Source: Lewinellaceae bacterium
GTDB taxonomy: Bacteria; Bacteroidota; Bacteroidia; Chitinophagales; Saprospiraceae
Length of the DNA stretch: 64,000 bases
Direction of reading: 5' to 3'
Assembly: GCA_020636325.1 (NCBI GenBank)
Contig: JACJYC010000002.1
Span: forward strand, 496,001-560,000
The notes below the pieces were generated by a model. It saw only the letters and a list, made by a program, of their open reading frames with translations, was not told the DNA's origin and ran no database searches. This document shows positions 25,624 to 34,813 of this stretch, one piece after another. The number at the start of each line of letters is the position of its first letter. Positions within the stretch are counted from its first letter, which is position 1. A program made the translations under genes and the position numbers.

Positions 25624-26232
25624 TTAAATCACAAGCGCCGCCCGGATAAACCGCTTAACCTCGGCAGCTCTGTCCGCCATGATAGCGGCCCAACCGGCTT
25701 CATCCATGCCGCCCACCGCTTTCAGCATCGGCCTTGCTGCAAAGGGAAAAATACACATGCCCAAAACATTCATGAGCAAATGGAACGGATGATAGGCCCT
25801 TATTTTTCCTTCCATCATGCTGTTCATGATTTCTCCGAAAATGACCGATATATCCGGGAATCCGTGTTTTTCCTTGATTTTTTGGACAAAACGCTCCGGG
25901 TTGCTGTTCAACTCATGGAGAATGAAAATCGGCACGTGCGGGTTTTCCATCAGGATGCCGATATAGGCATCTACAAAAGCCTCTATCTTACCGATCGTGT
26001 CCAGGTCACTGGTCAGTACAGTGCTGATCCTGGGAATCGCCGACCGGAAGACTTCATCGAATATGACCTCGAAGAGTTTTTCTTTACTCCGGAAATAATA
26101 ATGCAGCATGGCCTTGGTAATACCGGCATGGGCTGCAATTTCTTCCATGCGAGCGCCCGCATACCCTTTCTGGAGAAATACCAGACGGGCTGCATCTTTG
26201 ATTTTTTGTTCCGTTGAATGATCCTTTTGCAC
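25624..26232 (-). CDS. TetR-family repressor of the efflux operon
   Basis: DNA-binding regulator of 202 residues. The N-terminal helix-turn-helix is typical (AARLVFLQKGYAGARMEEIAAHAGITKAMLHYYFRSKEKLF cut as residues ~14-54). The C-terminal ligand domain is not informative. The start is a GTG at 26232. The gene lies directly upstream of the efflux genes on the same strand, in the position expected for a local repressor. Two near-identical palindromes, one before this gene and one before tolC, point to autoregulation and control of the operon. E. coli CecR plays this part for YbhGFSR; direct orthology is not shown. Confidence 0.92.
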   Translation of the reverse strand: MQKDHSTEQKIKDAARLVFLQKGYAGARMEEIAAHAGITKAMLHYYFRSKEKLFEVIFDEVFRSAIPRISTVLTSDLDTIGKIEAFVDAYIGILMENPHVPIFILHELNSNPERFVQKIKEKHGFPDISVIFGEIMNSMMEGKIRAYHPFHLLMNVLGMCIFPFAARPMLKAVGGMDEAGWAAIMADRAAEVKRFIRAALVI

Positions 26233-26244
26233 TAATCAAAAAGT

Positions 26245-26260
26245 TTAACCAAATGGTTAA
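26245..26260. promoter_or_regulatory. TetR operator upstream of tetR
   Basis: TTAACCAAATGGTTAA, one base different from the operator at 25591-25606, lies 13 bp before the GTG start of tetR. It also sits about 120 bp before the divergent CHAT gene. Confidence 0.75.
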
Positions 26261-26377
26261 CGATGTTGAGATCAATTATGTTGCCTGGAAGTTCGGTTTT
26301 ATGCGATTTTTTTTGAATTTTTTTTTTGCCCGTGTTCCGGAGCCTTTGTTTAACTTTATGAAAACCTTTATAACCCA

Positions 26378-29300
26378 ATGCTCCAGCAGGTTTTAAATGC
26401 GCTTCACGAATCCTACCATTATGACGATCTGAAAGGAGACTTTTCCAGAGCGAGAGAGGCCGTTTTATCCTGGTTGTTAAAGGCCAAAAACCCGGCAGAC
26501 CAAACATCGGCCTTATTGTGGAAAGCACAGGTCCATATCCTCCAGGGGGAGTTGACCATGGCCCGGGCCTGCCTGGCTGAATGCGAAAAAGCGGCTGCCG
26601 GCGACCTGAACGCGGACCTGATGATCGAAACCCTGAGGCTGTTGGAAATATACGAAAGGTACAATACCGCTCCTGACATGTCGGGCATAGGCGCCGTTCA
26701 GGTCAGTGTTTTCTGGCGCGGCGCTGAAGACCTGAAACCGCTGAATGAACGATGGGAAGTGTTGCGAAAGGAAGCCGATGATGCCAACGTCAAATGGCAG
26801 GCCTGGTACATTTACGGATTGCTGTGCAACCTGCGGTCAGCCCGCTCCGTTCTGGACAGCTCGCGGTTTGCCCCGGCGGCGTTCAACAAAGCGCAGTTTA
26901 TTGACCATAGCCTGCAACAACTCATACAGGTCAAGAACAGCCTCGTCAGTTCCGGCTTTTATCCGACCGCTTCCTATTTATGCCTTTCAGCAGCCGATCT
27001 GCATTTCCGGGGCATGCAGGCGGAAAAGGCCCGGCAGTTTTTGGAAGAAGCCGTCATTCTCGCTCGCAATTCAGGGGATAATACAGCCATGGGGCATGCG
27101 TTAATGGTCAAAGCCGATCACTTATGCGCGCCGTTCAGCAGCCCCGTTTACTGGAATTTCGCCCTTGTTGACAGCAGTTCGGAAACCAGCAACCTGGCTG
27201 CTTCTGTGGAAGAGCAGGAATTCAAGGTCCCGGAAGAGCGCCTGCTCAAAGACGCCGCATCGCTTTACCGTGAAGCGGAGACATTGTTCGAACGATCAAA
27301 CTGCATGCGCGGACTGGCCGCTGTGCTCCTGCGATGGGGCTACCTGCATTTTTTGCAGGATGACCTTGGGAGCGTTGAAAAAATAGTAGACCGGGCTGCG
27401 GCCATTTTCCTGAAAACAGGAGACCTGAAAGCGCACCAACTGGCCAATGCGCACCTTATCCTGGTCAAACTGCACAAGGGAGAATCGGCGGAGGCCATCA
27501 AAAGAAGCCGGGAGATCGGCCGCTGGGGAAACGAAAGCGGTTCGTTCGGGTACGCTCATTGCCTTGGGATACTGATCAACCGGATGGGCAGGCACCAACT
27601 GCTTCGGATGGGCCGGTACGAAAATGCCCTGGCGGCATATCAGACTGCCGGAATTTTATTTGCCGAATTGCAGGCCCCCATTAATGCCGCCCAGAACAAA
27701 GCGGATCAGGCCGTAGTACACCAGGCCGTCGGTAACCGCCAAGCTGCAACAACCTTTTTCGAGCAGGCTATCGACAGCTATTCCGATGTGTTGCGCAGCC
27801 ATCTGCCTCAATTTCCCGGCGGCCCGGCGCAGGCGTCGAATATCCAGCGCCGATTGCTGATGCTGGCAGTTTCGGGGTTCCAGTTAAACCTGACCTACTC
27901 CGATAGCGATCAGATGGACCGATACGCCGGGAGGCTGCGTGAAATTCTGGCCGGACTGCCCGTAGTCAACCTGGCTGATAGCGAACAGATCTACCAGATG
28001 GCGGCATTGCTATCCGGTGAAAATACCGGATTCGATCCCTTGTTGACGGAAGCTGCCGAAAACTGGCCGCTCAGGCAAATGGCAGAGCAGTTACTCGCTC
28101 AATCCGCCGTATTGTCGCCCCTTTACAGGGCCAGAAAAGCGAAGGAATCGGGCAATGATCCCGTTTTTGAACATTACTGGCAAACGGCTTACGATGCATT
28201 GCCCAATATGGACCCGGACACGCGAACCATGTACGAAGCCATTTTGTGGTCGGAGAAAAGAGACTTCGATAAAGCGGCTGAAATTTACCGGAAATACATG
28301 GAAAAAGGCGGCGCCAATTCCGGACTTTCAGGCGCTTTGTCAAAGGTCATGAACCAGGCAGGCAACCTGGGGCAGGCTGAAATGAAACTCCAGGAATTTC
28401 GATCCCATTTCCAGGCATTCTCAATGTGGGTCCGGATCAAACAATACGCTGAGGCATTCAAACACTTGAAAAAGCTGGAAGAGCTGGAGGGCCAGGATTG
28501 GATGTTGAAGGACCCCAGTCCATGGCAGGCACTGTGCGATGTGGGAGAAATGTACGAGGGGTTGTCCGGGGGCAATTATTTAAGCTCCAACGCTATGAAA
28601 GCCCTGACCGCCTACTCGAAGGCTGTGGACACCCTGGAGAGCAGGAGGAGCCATTTAAGCCGGGATGAACTGAAGACCGCCATCTCCGCGGGTAAAGGCG
28701 CCCAATACCTTTATTTTCTGACGGCTCGCCTGGCGATGAGAATGAAGAATTACGATCTTTCTTACCGCTACGCCCAAAAAGGCAAGGCCCGGGGATTACT
28801 CGACCTCCTGGCAGGCAATACATTGGCGCCTTCCGGTTCATCAGGCGCCAACAAATATCTGAGGCATTGGCGGGAGATCAACGCAAAGATTACCTTGCTC
28901 CAGGGGCTTATCGCCCGTGAACGCTCAAAGTCAGCACAGGATCCTATGCAAATTTCGGCATTATCGCTTGAGATTGACCGGGAGGTTTCAGCGCGTCAGA
29001 ACCTGGAATCGAGGCTTATGCAAAAATCGCCGGGATTTTTAACGGCGTTCAGCAGCGAGGCGCCGGTATTGAATATCAGGGAGGTCGCTCAAAAACTGGC
29101 TGACGACCAGCTGCTCATCGAATACTATTACCTGGACAACGACCTTTTGATCTGGGCGATAGACGCCAAAGGCCTTTCCCAGGCACAAGGTTTTGAAATG
29201 AATATTACCGCCTTTGACCGGGAAATAGAAGCTTTTCGCACGGCGCTGGAACAGACTGCCGACTGGCAACCGCCCGCTGAAAGCATTGCTGAAAAGATAC

Positions 29301-30184
29301 TGATGCCGGTCTCCAACTCCATCAAAAAAGCCAAACGCCTGGTTTTTTCCGCCTTTGGAAGCGCACATGGCCTTCCTTTTCACGCTTTGCCGTTGGAGGG
29401 GCGGCCGTTAGGGTTGCTTTACCCCATTTCCTATATTCCAAGCGGGAGCGCTTTGCAGTTTTTATCCAAAACAAGGATCAGCAGCCAATCAACTTTACTG
29501 GCTGTCGGCAATCCGACCGGCGATCTCCCTTCAGCGGAAACGGAAGCTGCATACATTGCTGCATTGTTCACATCCGAACCCTTGCTCGGAGAACAGGCCA
29601 CTGAGAAAAAGATAAAAGGCAAGATCGATAAAGTCCGGCTGCTGCATTTTGCAACGCATGGGCTTTTATCCGCCGATTCTCCGCTCGAAAGCGCCATTGC
29701 CCTGGCAAAAGGTGAAAAACTGTCCCTATACGAACTCATGGGGGTCGAAACGCCTTCCGATCTCGCCGTTTTGAGCGCCTGCAATACCGGCAGGGGTGAA
29801 ACGACGGGCGGGGACGATGTGCTGGGACTGACGCGCGGCTTATTGGCCGCGGGCTCAAAGAATGTCATGGTCAGCCTTTGGGCAGTTGACGACCTATCCA
29901 CCAGTTTGCTCATGGGGCGGTTTTACACCTTGGTAAAAAAAGGGGTGGCGCTTTCCCAGGCACTGCACGACGCCCAGGTTTTTCTGGCCGGCCTGACCGA
30001 AAAGGACATTGATGCCGCCATAGAAGTGATCAGCGCCTACCTGAAAGATGAGACTGCCCGGGAGCGGATGCGGCAGCAATCCAAACGCGGTTTCGACCTC
30101 AGCGATTCACCCGTTGGGGCGCCCCCCAAGGGGTATGGTCACCCTTATTTCTGGGCGCCGTTTATTTTGGTCGGCATCAATTGA
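26378..30184 (+). CDS. Cytoplasmic TPR-rich protein with C-terminal CHAT caspase-like protease domain
   Basis: A 1268-residue protein with no signal peptide. Residues ~1-830 are helical and repeat-like, matching TPR-type pairs (ARACLAECEKAA, YENALAAYQTAGILFAEL, AEIYRKYMEKGG). The C-terminal ~280 residues form a CHAT domain, a clan CD cysteine peptidase fold. The expected dyad is His1094 in LLHFATHGLL and Cys1135 in LSACNTGRG, followed by GLTRGLLAAGSKNVMVSLW and the family-typical ending PYFWAPFILVG. Both residues are present, so activity is plausible. Substrates are unknown. CHAT proteins with TPRs are common in Bacteroidota, cyanobacteria and as Csx29 of type III-E CRISPR. No CRISPR or toxin gene is near; the tetR operator is 118 bp upstream. 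Confidence 0.93.
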   Translation: MLQQVLNALHESYHYDDLKGDFSRAREAVLSWLLKAKNPADQTSALLWKAQVHILQGELTMARACLAECEKAAAGDLNADLMIETLRLLEIYERYNTAPDMSGIGAVQVSVFWRGAEDLKPLNERWEVLRKEADDANVKWQAWYIYGLLCNLRSARSVLDSSRFAPAAFNKAQFIDHSLQQLIQVKNSLVSSGFYPTASYLCLSAADLHFRGMQAEKARQFLEEAVILARNSGDNTAMGHALMVKADHLCAPFSSPVYWNFALVDSSSETSNLAASVEEQEFKVPEERLLKDAASLYREAETLFERSNCMRGLAAVLLRWGYLHFLQDDLGSVEKIVDRAAAIFLKTGDLKAHQLANAHLILVKLHKGESAEAIKRSREIGRWGNESGSFGYAHCLGILINRMGRHQLLRMGRYENALAAYQTAGILFAELQAPINAAQNKADQAVVHQAVGNRQAATTFFEQAIDSYSDVLRSHLPQFPGGPAQASNIQRRLLMLAVSGFQLNLTYSDSDQMDRYAGRLREILAGLPVVNLADSEQIYQMAALLSGENTGFDPLLTEAAENWPLRQMAEQLLAQSAVLSPLYRARKAKESGNDPVFEHYWQTAYDALPNMDPDTRTMYEAILWSEKRDFDKAAEIYRKYMEKGGANSGLSGALSKVMNQAGNLGQAEMKLQEFRSHFQAFSMWVRIKQYAEAFKHLKKLEELEGQDWMLKDPSPWQALCDVGEMYEGLSGGNYLSSNAMKALTAYSKAVDTLESRRSHLSRDELKTAISAGKGAQYLYFLTARLAMRMKNYDLSYRYAQKGKARGLLDLLAGNTLAPSGSSGANKYLRHWREINAKITLLQGLIARERSKSAQDPMQISALSLEIDREVSARQNLESRLMQKSPGFLTAFSSEAPVLNIREVAQKLADDQLLIEYYYLDNDLLIWAIDAKGLSQAQGFEMNITAFDREIEAFRTALEQTADWQPPAESIAEKILMPVSNSIKKAKRLVFSAFGSAHGLPFHALPLEGRPLGLLYPISYIPSGSALQFLSKTRISSQSTLLAVGNPTGDLPSAETEAAYIAALFTSEPLLGEQATEKKIKGKIDKVRLLHFATHGLLSADSPLESAIALAKGEKLSLYELMGVETPSDLAVLSACNTGRGETTGGDDVLGLTRGLLAAGSKNVMVSLWAVDDLSTSLLMGRFYTLVKKGVALSQALHDAQVFLAGLTEKDIDAAIEVISAYLKDETARERMRQQSKRGFDLSDSPVGAPPKGYGHPYFWAPFILVGIN

Positions 30185-30209
30185 AGCGGTTTCGGAAAAA
30201 TAACGAAGC

Positions 30210-30239
30210 CCCCTGCTTTGAACACGGTCAAAACAGGGG
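30210..30239. terminator. Hairpin between convergent genes
   Basis: CCCCTG/CAGGGG stem extended by TTTGA/TCAAA after one mismatch, loop of six. No clear T-run on either strand, so a weak or factor-assisted terminator. Confidence 0.45.
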
Positions 30240-30268
30240 AAACTTCAGGTGCATATTGCCTTATTCCC

Positions 30269-31777
30269 TTACGAGTAAGTGAGCAGGTCTGCCATGGTAA
30301 AATCACCGGGACCCTGAATCAGATCAGGCGACCATGGCGCCCCCGGGTTATTCTGGTTATAACACAAGTAAGAAGTAGCGTCTTTTTGTTGAATGCCGAT
30401 CAGCGTTTCGGCCACAATTCGTCCGCCGGCAGGCCCGAGCCCTTGTCCCGCACCGGTAACGCCGTTGCCCAGCGATTCGGCCTCAGCCAGAATATAATAC
30501 CAAAGCGGCGTATTATTGACAAAAGCCCCTGTTCCGAAGTTACCGCCGGAAAGGGTATTGATTTCATTTGCCGTAAGCTTGGAAATGTGATTGGAAAGCT
30601 GCGCATTGATCGCATCAACCACTTCCTCCCCTGAAGCCAGGCTGAAACTGGCGCCCCTTCTCAGGTTGCGTTCTGCAAGGGAGGCCGGCGCTATTTTAAT
30701 AAAGGGCAGATTCAGGAGCGTAGTAGCCAGTTTGGTATCCAGACGATCAGCTCGCTGAAAATCGGACCCGTTGATATCGAACAGATAATTCCATTTGATC
30801 ACACCCGCACTATGGCTCAACGGCGAGAAACCGGAGCCCATTTTCTGTCCGAACAGGGATTCCAATTCAAGCGGTGTATGTTTGGTCTTGACGCTCTGCG
30901 CGATCATGGAATGGCCGAATCGATAGGCGGCAACCGCGAATTCGATCGGGATGAACGCCCGTTCGGATAGATCAGCCGGATCATAGATCTTTCTGCCGGA
31001 ATCCACGGCGCCCGAATCATCAAGAATCTGGTCAACCAGTGTCTGCCCGCACAACAAAGGAAGGAATTCGTTATTGACGATCCACTGGAAATGCCACCTG
31101 ACCAGCCGTTGCGCGAAAGCAAAGTCGTCGGCGTCTCCCGGCAATCGCAGGTTGGCCACATTGGGGTCAGCGGTCTGTATCTTGTCCATGACCTTATTGT
31201 GGAAACGGATAAAGGCGAGTTGCAACTGGGAGATTACCCGGTTTTCATCATTTCGGGGATCACCGATAACGGCAATGCCGTCCGCATTTCTGCACAGGTC
31301 ATTCTGCCTGAATACGACGGGTTGATGAATAAAAGCAGATCCTTCCTGGGCAGTGAGCAGTTTCTTGCCCGATTCGTCATACAAATAGGCGCTGTCGCCC
31401 GGACCGGCGCCGTAAACGCAATCCAGGTCAAGGGCCGGCGTCCTGAAATTGAGCACGGCATCCGGGTCGTTAACCGCATCGAGTCCGGAAGTCGGATCGA
31501 AGGTGATGTCGTGATCGATGAATTGTCCCAGAAAGATCATGCCCAGGGGCACATCGGCTGTAGCGTCCGGATTGATCCCGCCGTCCATCGGGCCGGATTC
31601 GGCTCCCACCGCGGCAAACACCGCCGGATCCGGAACAAAACCGGATGCCGGGAAAATTCTTCTGAAACGTCCTTCACCGGCATTTGAGGCGCCGCCCCGG
31701 GCTTGCGGCGATCTTTGGGCGCTGGATGCTGATTCAGGGCTTAATCCTCGCAGGGTTCGATAACCATGGTTTTTCAT
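30269..31777 (-). CDS. Animal-type haem peroxidase (peroxidase-cyclooxygenase superfamily)
   Basis: Haem peroxidase of 502 residues. Key residues of the lactoperoxidase family are all present. Asp88-His89-Asp90 in GQFIDHDITF give the haem-linked acid, distal His and a calcium ligand. The calcium loop is TPALDLDCVYG (113-123). Arg175 and Glu178 lie in GDPRNDEN, and the proximal His289 in YRFGHS. It should oxidise halide or organic substrates with peroxide. No signal peptide is visible, unlike the secreted animal enzymes, and no T9SS domain is seen, so it may act inside the cell or leave by another route. Bacterial members are known but uncommon. Confidence 0.93.
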   Translation of the reverse strand: MKNHGYRTLRGLSPESASSAQRSPQARGGASNAGEGRFRRIFPASGFVPDPAVFAAVGAESGPMDGGINPDATADVPLGMIFLGQFIDHDITFDPTSGLDAVNDPDAVLNFRTPALDLDCVYGAGPGDSAYLYDESGKKLLTAQEGSAFIHQPVVFRQNDLCRNADGIAVIGDPRNDENRVISQLQLAFIRFHNKVMDKIQTADPNVANLRLPGDADDFAFAQRLVRWHFQWIVNNEFLPLLCGQTLVDQILDDSGAVDSGRKIYDPADLSERAFIPIEFAVAAYRFGHSMIAQSVKTKHTPLELESLFGQKMGSGFSPLSHSAGVIKWNYLFDINGSDFQRADRLDTKLATTLLNLPFIKIAPASLAERNLRRGASFSLASGEEVVDAINAQLSNHISKLTANEINTLSGGNFGTGAFVNNTPLWYYILAEAESLGNGVTGAGQGLGPAGGRIVAETLIGIQQKDATSYLCYNQNNPGAPWSPDLIQGPGDFTMADLLTYS

Positions 31778-31892
31778 ATTAGGCGTAATTTAGTTTCCTG
31801 TTGGGGTAAAACTTTTGTTGTTTCCTATTTATCCATGGCTTTTTCCATTTGTAACCCTTCGGCGGATTTTTTTTGATTTTTCCCGGAGAAGT

Positions 31893-31925
31893 AAAAAAGC
31901 GGCGATCCGTGTCCGGACCGCCGCT
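31893..31925 (-). terminator. Intrinsic terminator of clpB
   Basis: AGCGGCG/CGCCGCT stem (31898-31904 with 31919-31925) with a further TCCG/CGGA pairing inside and six Ts on the minus strand. The surrounding 193 bp hold no gene. Confidence 0.85.
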
Positions 31926-31970
31926 CTTCTATTTTTTGCAGCGAGTGGTTTCAGGCGAATATTTCGCCGC

Positions 31971-34595
31971 TCAATTCAGCACCGCTTTTTCTTCTTTTTT
32001 GGTTGCGTGGCGGAACACCACCACATCGTCGAACACATCCAGGACAATGCGGCTGCCGGGCGTTACACTGCCTTCCAGCATTTGCCTGGACAGCTGGCGC
32101 AGCACCCTTTTCTGGATGACCCGTTTCAGCGGTCGGGCGCCGAATTCGGGATTGTACCCTTCTTCGGCGAGCCAATCCATGGCCTGAGGCGAGATGTCAA
32201 GCGCAATGTTCTGCTCTGCCAGCATCTCTTTCAATTGCTGCAGCTGGAGTTCCACAATTCCGCGGATATCCTTCCGGGAAAGCGGGCGGAACATGACCAC
32301 TTCGTCGATCCGGTTGAGAAACTCCGGACGAACCGATTGCTTGAGCAGTTCAAAAACCACATTGCGGGTATTTTCAATGACCTCGTCCTCGTTTTCCGGC
32401 GTGATCTTGGCAAAGTTCTCCCGGATCAGGTCTGACCCCATATTGGAGGTCATGATAATGATTGTATTCTTGAAATTGGCAACCCGCCCTTTATTGTCGG
32501 TCAGGCGGCCGTCTTCCAGCACCTGCAGGAGGATATTGAACACATCCGGGTGGGCTTTCTCAATTTCATCCAGCAGCACCACCGAATAGGGTTTGCGGCG
32601 GACCGCTTCCGTCAATTGCCCGCCCTCATCGTACCCGACATATCCGGGAGGCGCGCCTACCAGCCTGCTTACAGCATGCCGCTCCTGGTACTCGCTCATA
32701 TCGATCCTGGTCATCAGGTTTTCATCGTTGAACAAGTACTCCGCCAGCGCTTTGGCCAGCTCGGTTTTCCCTACCCCGGTAGTCCCCAGGAACAGGAAGG
32801 AACCAATCGGCCTTTTGGCATTCGACAAGCCGGTTCGGCTCAACCGGATGGCATCGGCGACCGCTTCCACGGCCTCATCCTGGCCGATCACGCGGCTGTG
32901 CAGTTCCTCTTCCAGGTGGAGCAGTTTTTCTCTTTCGCTTTGCAGCATTCGCGTTACCGGCACCCCGGTCCATTTGCTGACCACTTCCGCGATGTCTTCA
33001 GCATCGACCTCTTCCTTGACCAGCAGTTTTTTGCTTGTTTGCATATCCTGGAGGCGCTGGTTGTATTCATCCAGGCCTTTTTGCACTTCAGGGATCCGGC
33101 CGTACCGGATCTCGGCCACCTTGCTGAAGTCGCCTTCGCGTTCGGCGCGATTGGCCTCCAGCTTCAATTGTTCGATCTCTTCTTTTGCCTTTTGGATGCC
33201 GAGCACCACTTCCCGTTCACTCTCCCACTGGGCGCGCAGGGCGTTGCGCTGTTCTTCCAGGTTGGCCAGGTCCTGGTTGATCCGTTCGATCTTCGAATCG
33301 TCATTCTCACGTTTCATGGCCTCCCGTTCAATCTCAAGCTGGCGGATCTTGCGTTCCGCTTCATCCAGTTCTTCCGGCATGGAGTTCATTTCCAGGCGCA
33401 GCCGGGCCGCAGCCTCGTCAATCAGGTCGATGGCCTTGTCCGGCAGGAAACGGTCGGAAATATAGCGCGTTGACAACTGAACGGCGGCTACAATAGCGTC
33501 ATCCTTGATATTGATCTTGTGGTGCGTTTCGTAGCGTTCCTTCAGTCCCCGCAAGATGGAAATAGCGTCCTCTTCGCTGGGCTCATCGACCATAACGGTC
33601 TGGAAACGCCGTTCGAGGGCCTTATCGCTTTCAAAATATTTCTGGTATTCATTCAGCGTAGTTGCCCCGATGGCGCGCAGTTCACCCCTTGCAAGGGCCG
33701 GCTTCAGGATATTGGCGGCATCCATGGCGCCCTGGGTTTTCCCGGCGCCGATCAGGGTATGGATCTCGTCGATGAACAAAAAGATATTGCCTTCAGCCGA
33801 GACGACCTCCTTGATCACGGATTTCAACCTTTCCTCAAATTCACCCTGGTATTTGGCGCCTGCGATCAGGGCTCCCATATCGAGTGCATAAATTTCTTTT
33901 TCCCGCAGGTCTTCCGGTACATCGCCGTTGACGATCCGGTGGGCAAGGCCTTCAACAATAGCCGTTTTACCAACACCGGGTTCACCGATCAGGATGGGGT
34001 TATTTTTCGTACGGCGGGCCAGGATATGCAGTACCCTGCGGATCTCCTCGTCCCTTCCGATCACGGGGTCCAGTTTGCCGTTTCTCGCGCGTTCGTTGAG
34101 ATTGACGGCATATTTATTCAGTGCATTATAGGTTTCTTCAGCGCTATGGCTCGTTACACGTCCACCTTTACGCAGTTCCTGAATAGCAGCTTTGAGACCT
34201 TTTTCGGTCAGGCCGCTGTCCTTCAGCAAAGTGGCCGCTTCGCTTCTCACCGTCAGCAAAGCCAGCAAAAGGTGTTCCAGCGACACATATTCATCGCCGA
34301 ACTCCTTGAGGTAAGAATTGGCGCGTTGCAGCACTTCGGTCGCCGTACGCGACAGATACGGCGTACCCCCGCTTACCTTCGCATACGACTGTACTATGCT
34401 GTCGGCAGCTTGTTTGACAGCAGTGTAGTTGGCGCCGAGTTTTTTGAAAATAAACGGCGCTACGTTCTCATCCACTTCCAGAACCCCCGACAGCAAGTGC
34501 GGCGCTTCGATGGCCTGCTGGCCATTGTCCATGACCAGTTGCTGGGCCTTCTGGATCGCTTCCTGAGCTTTTATGGTTAAGTTGTTCATGTTCAT
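31971..34595 (-). CDS. clpB: ATP-dependent disaggregase ClpB
   Basis: Hexameric AAA+ chaperone of 874 residues that pulls proteins out of aggregates with the DnaK system. Order: Clp_N repeats (~1-145), NBD1 with Walker A GEPGVGKTA and Walker B FLFIDEIHTL, the ClpB/Hsp104 middle coiled coil (~400-520, rich in Glu, Arg, Gln), NBD2 with GTTGVGKTE and VVLLDEIEKAHP, then the C-terminal D2-small domain. I start at 34595 (MNMNNLTIKAQEA), as in Bacteroidota relatives; another Met lies at 34589 and an upstream in-frame codon at 34622. No partner chaperone gene is adjacent. Confidence 0.96.
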   Translation of the reverse strand: MNMNNLTIKAQEAIQKAQQLVMDNGQQAIEAPHLLSGVLEVDENVAPFIFKKLGANYTAVKQAADSIVQSYAKVSGGTPYLSRTATEVLQRANSYLKEFGDEYVSLEHLLLALLTVRSEAATLLKDSGLTEKGLKAAIQELRKGGRVTSHSAEETYNALNKYAVNLNERARNGKLDPVIGRDEEIRRVLHILARRTKNNPILIGEPGVGKTAIVEGLAHRIVNGDVPEDLREKEIYALDMGALIAGAKYQGEFEERLKSVIKEVVSAEGNIFLFIDEIHTLIGAGKTQGAMDAANILKPALARGELRAIGATTLNEYQKYFESDKALERRFQTVMVDEPSEEDAISILRGLKERYETHHKINIKDDAIVAAVQLSTRYISDRFLPDKAIDLIDEAAARLRLEMNSMPEELDEAERKIRQLEIEREAMKRENDDSKIERINQDLANLEEQRNALRAQWESEREVVLGIQKAKEEIEQLKLEANRAEREGDFSKVAEIRYGRIPEVQKGLDEYNQRLQDMQTSKKLLVKEEVDAEDIAEVVSKWTGVPVTRMLQSEREKLLHLEEELHSRVIGQDEAVEAVADAIRLSRTGLSNAKRPIGSFLFLGTTGVGKTELAKALAEYLFNDENLMTRIDMSEYQERHAVSRLVGAPPGYVGYDEGGQLTEAVRRKPYSVVLLDEIEKAHPDVFNILLQVLEDGRLTDNKGRVANFKNTIIIMTSNMGSDLIRENFAKITPENEDEVIENTRNVVFELLKQSVRPEFLNRIDEVVMFRPLSRKDIRGIVELQLQQLKEMLAEQNIALDISPQAMDWLAEEGYNPEFGARPLKRVIQKRVLRQLSRQMLEGSVTPGSRIVLDVFDDVVVFRHATKKEEKAVLN

Positions 34596-34681
34596 ACTAT
34601 ACGGTATTTGTACTGGATACAAATCAATTTATATGCCATACCAGGGATTCTGGCGCATTGACGGGAAAGCGAAAAACCGTG

Positions 34682-34724
34682 TGCCAATTTGTCAAAAACC
34701 TTTACCGCCAAATGCCAATTTGGC
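34682..34724. promoter_or_regulatory. Repeats in the putative clpB control region
   Basis: The 218-bp gap between the regulator and clpB has two copies of TGCCAATTT (34682-34690, 34713-34721) 31 bp apart. The second is centred in an inverted repeat GCCAAA-N6-TTTGGC (34707-34724). They lie about 90-130 bp upstream of clpB. No CIRCE element or clear promoter was found. Confidence 0.35.
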
Positions 34725-34813
34725 CGTTTTTTCAACTGCTCCTGCTGACTTGATTGTCAATGTTTAAACGAAAGGAAACAGGCTTTTATTCAAATCCAGG
34801 GCCCGGAGAAGGA

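Noticed and set aside
26214..26396. 60-codon frame between tetR and the CHAT gene
   Set aside because: Phe-rich product from poly-T stretches, overlaps both genes, and has no start signal.
26378..31777. CHAT and peroxidase genes as a type III-E CRISPR or defence island
   Set aside because: No cas gene, repeat array or effector was seen; the genes are convergent, so they are not one operon.
34675..34690. TTGGCAC resembling a sigma-54 -24 box before clpB
   Set aside because: The matching -12 GC at the right spacing is missing, so it is more likely part of the TGCCAATTT repeat.
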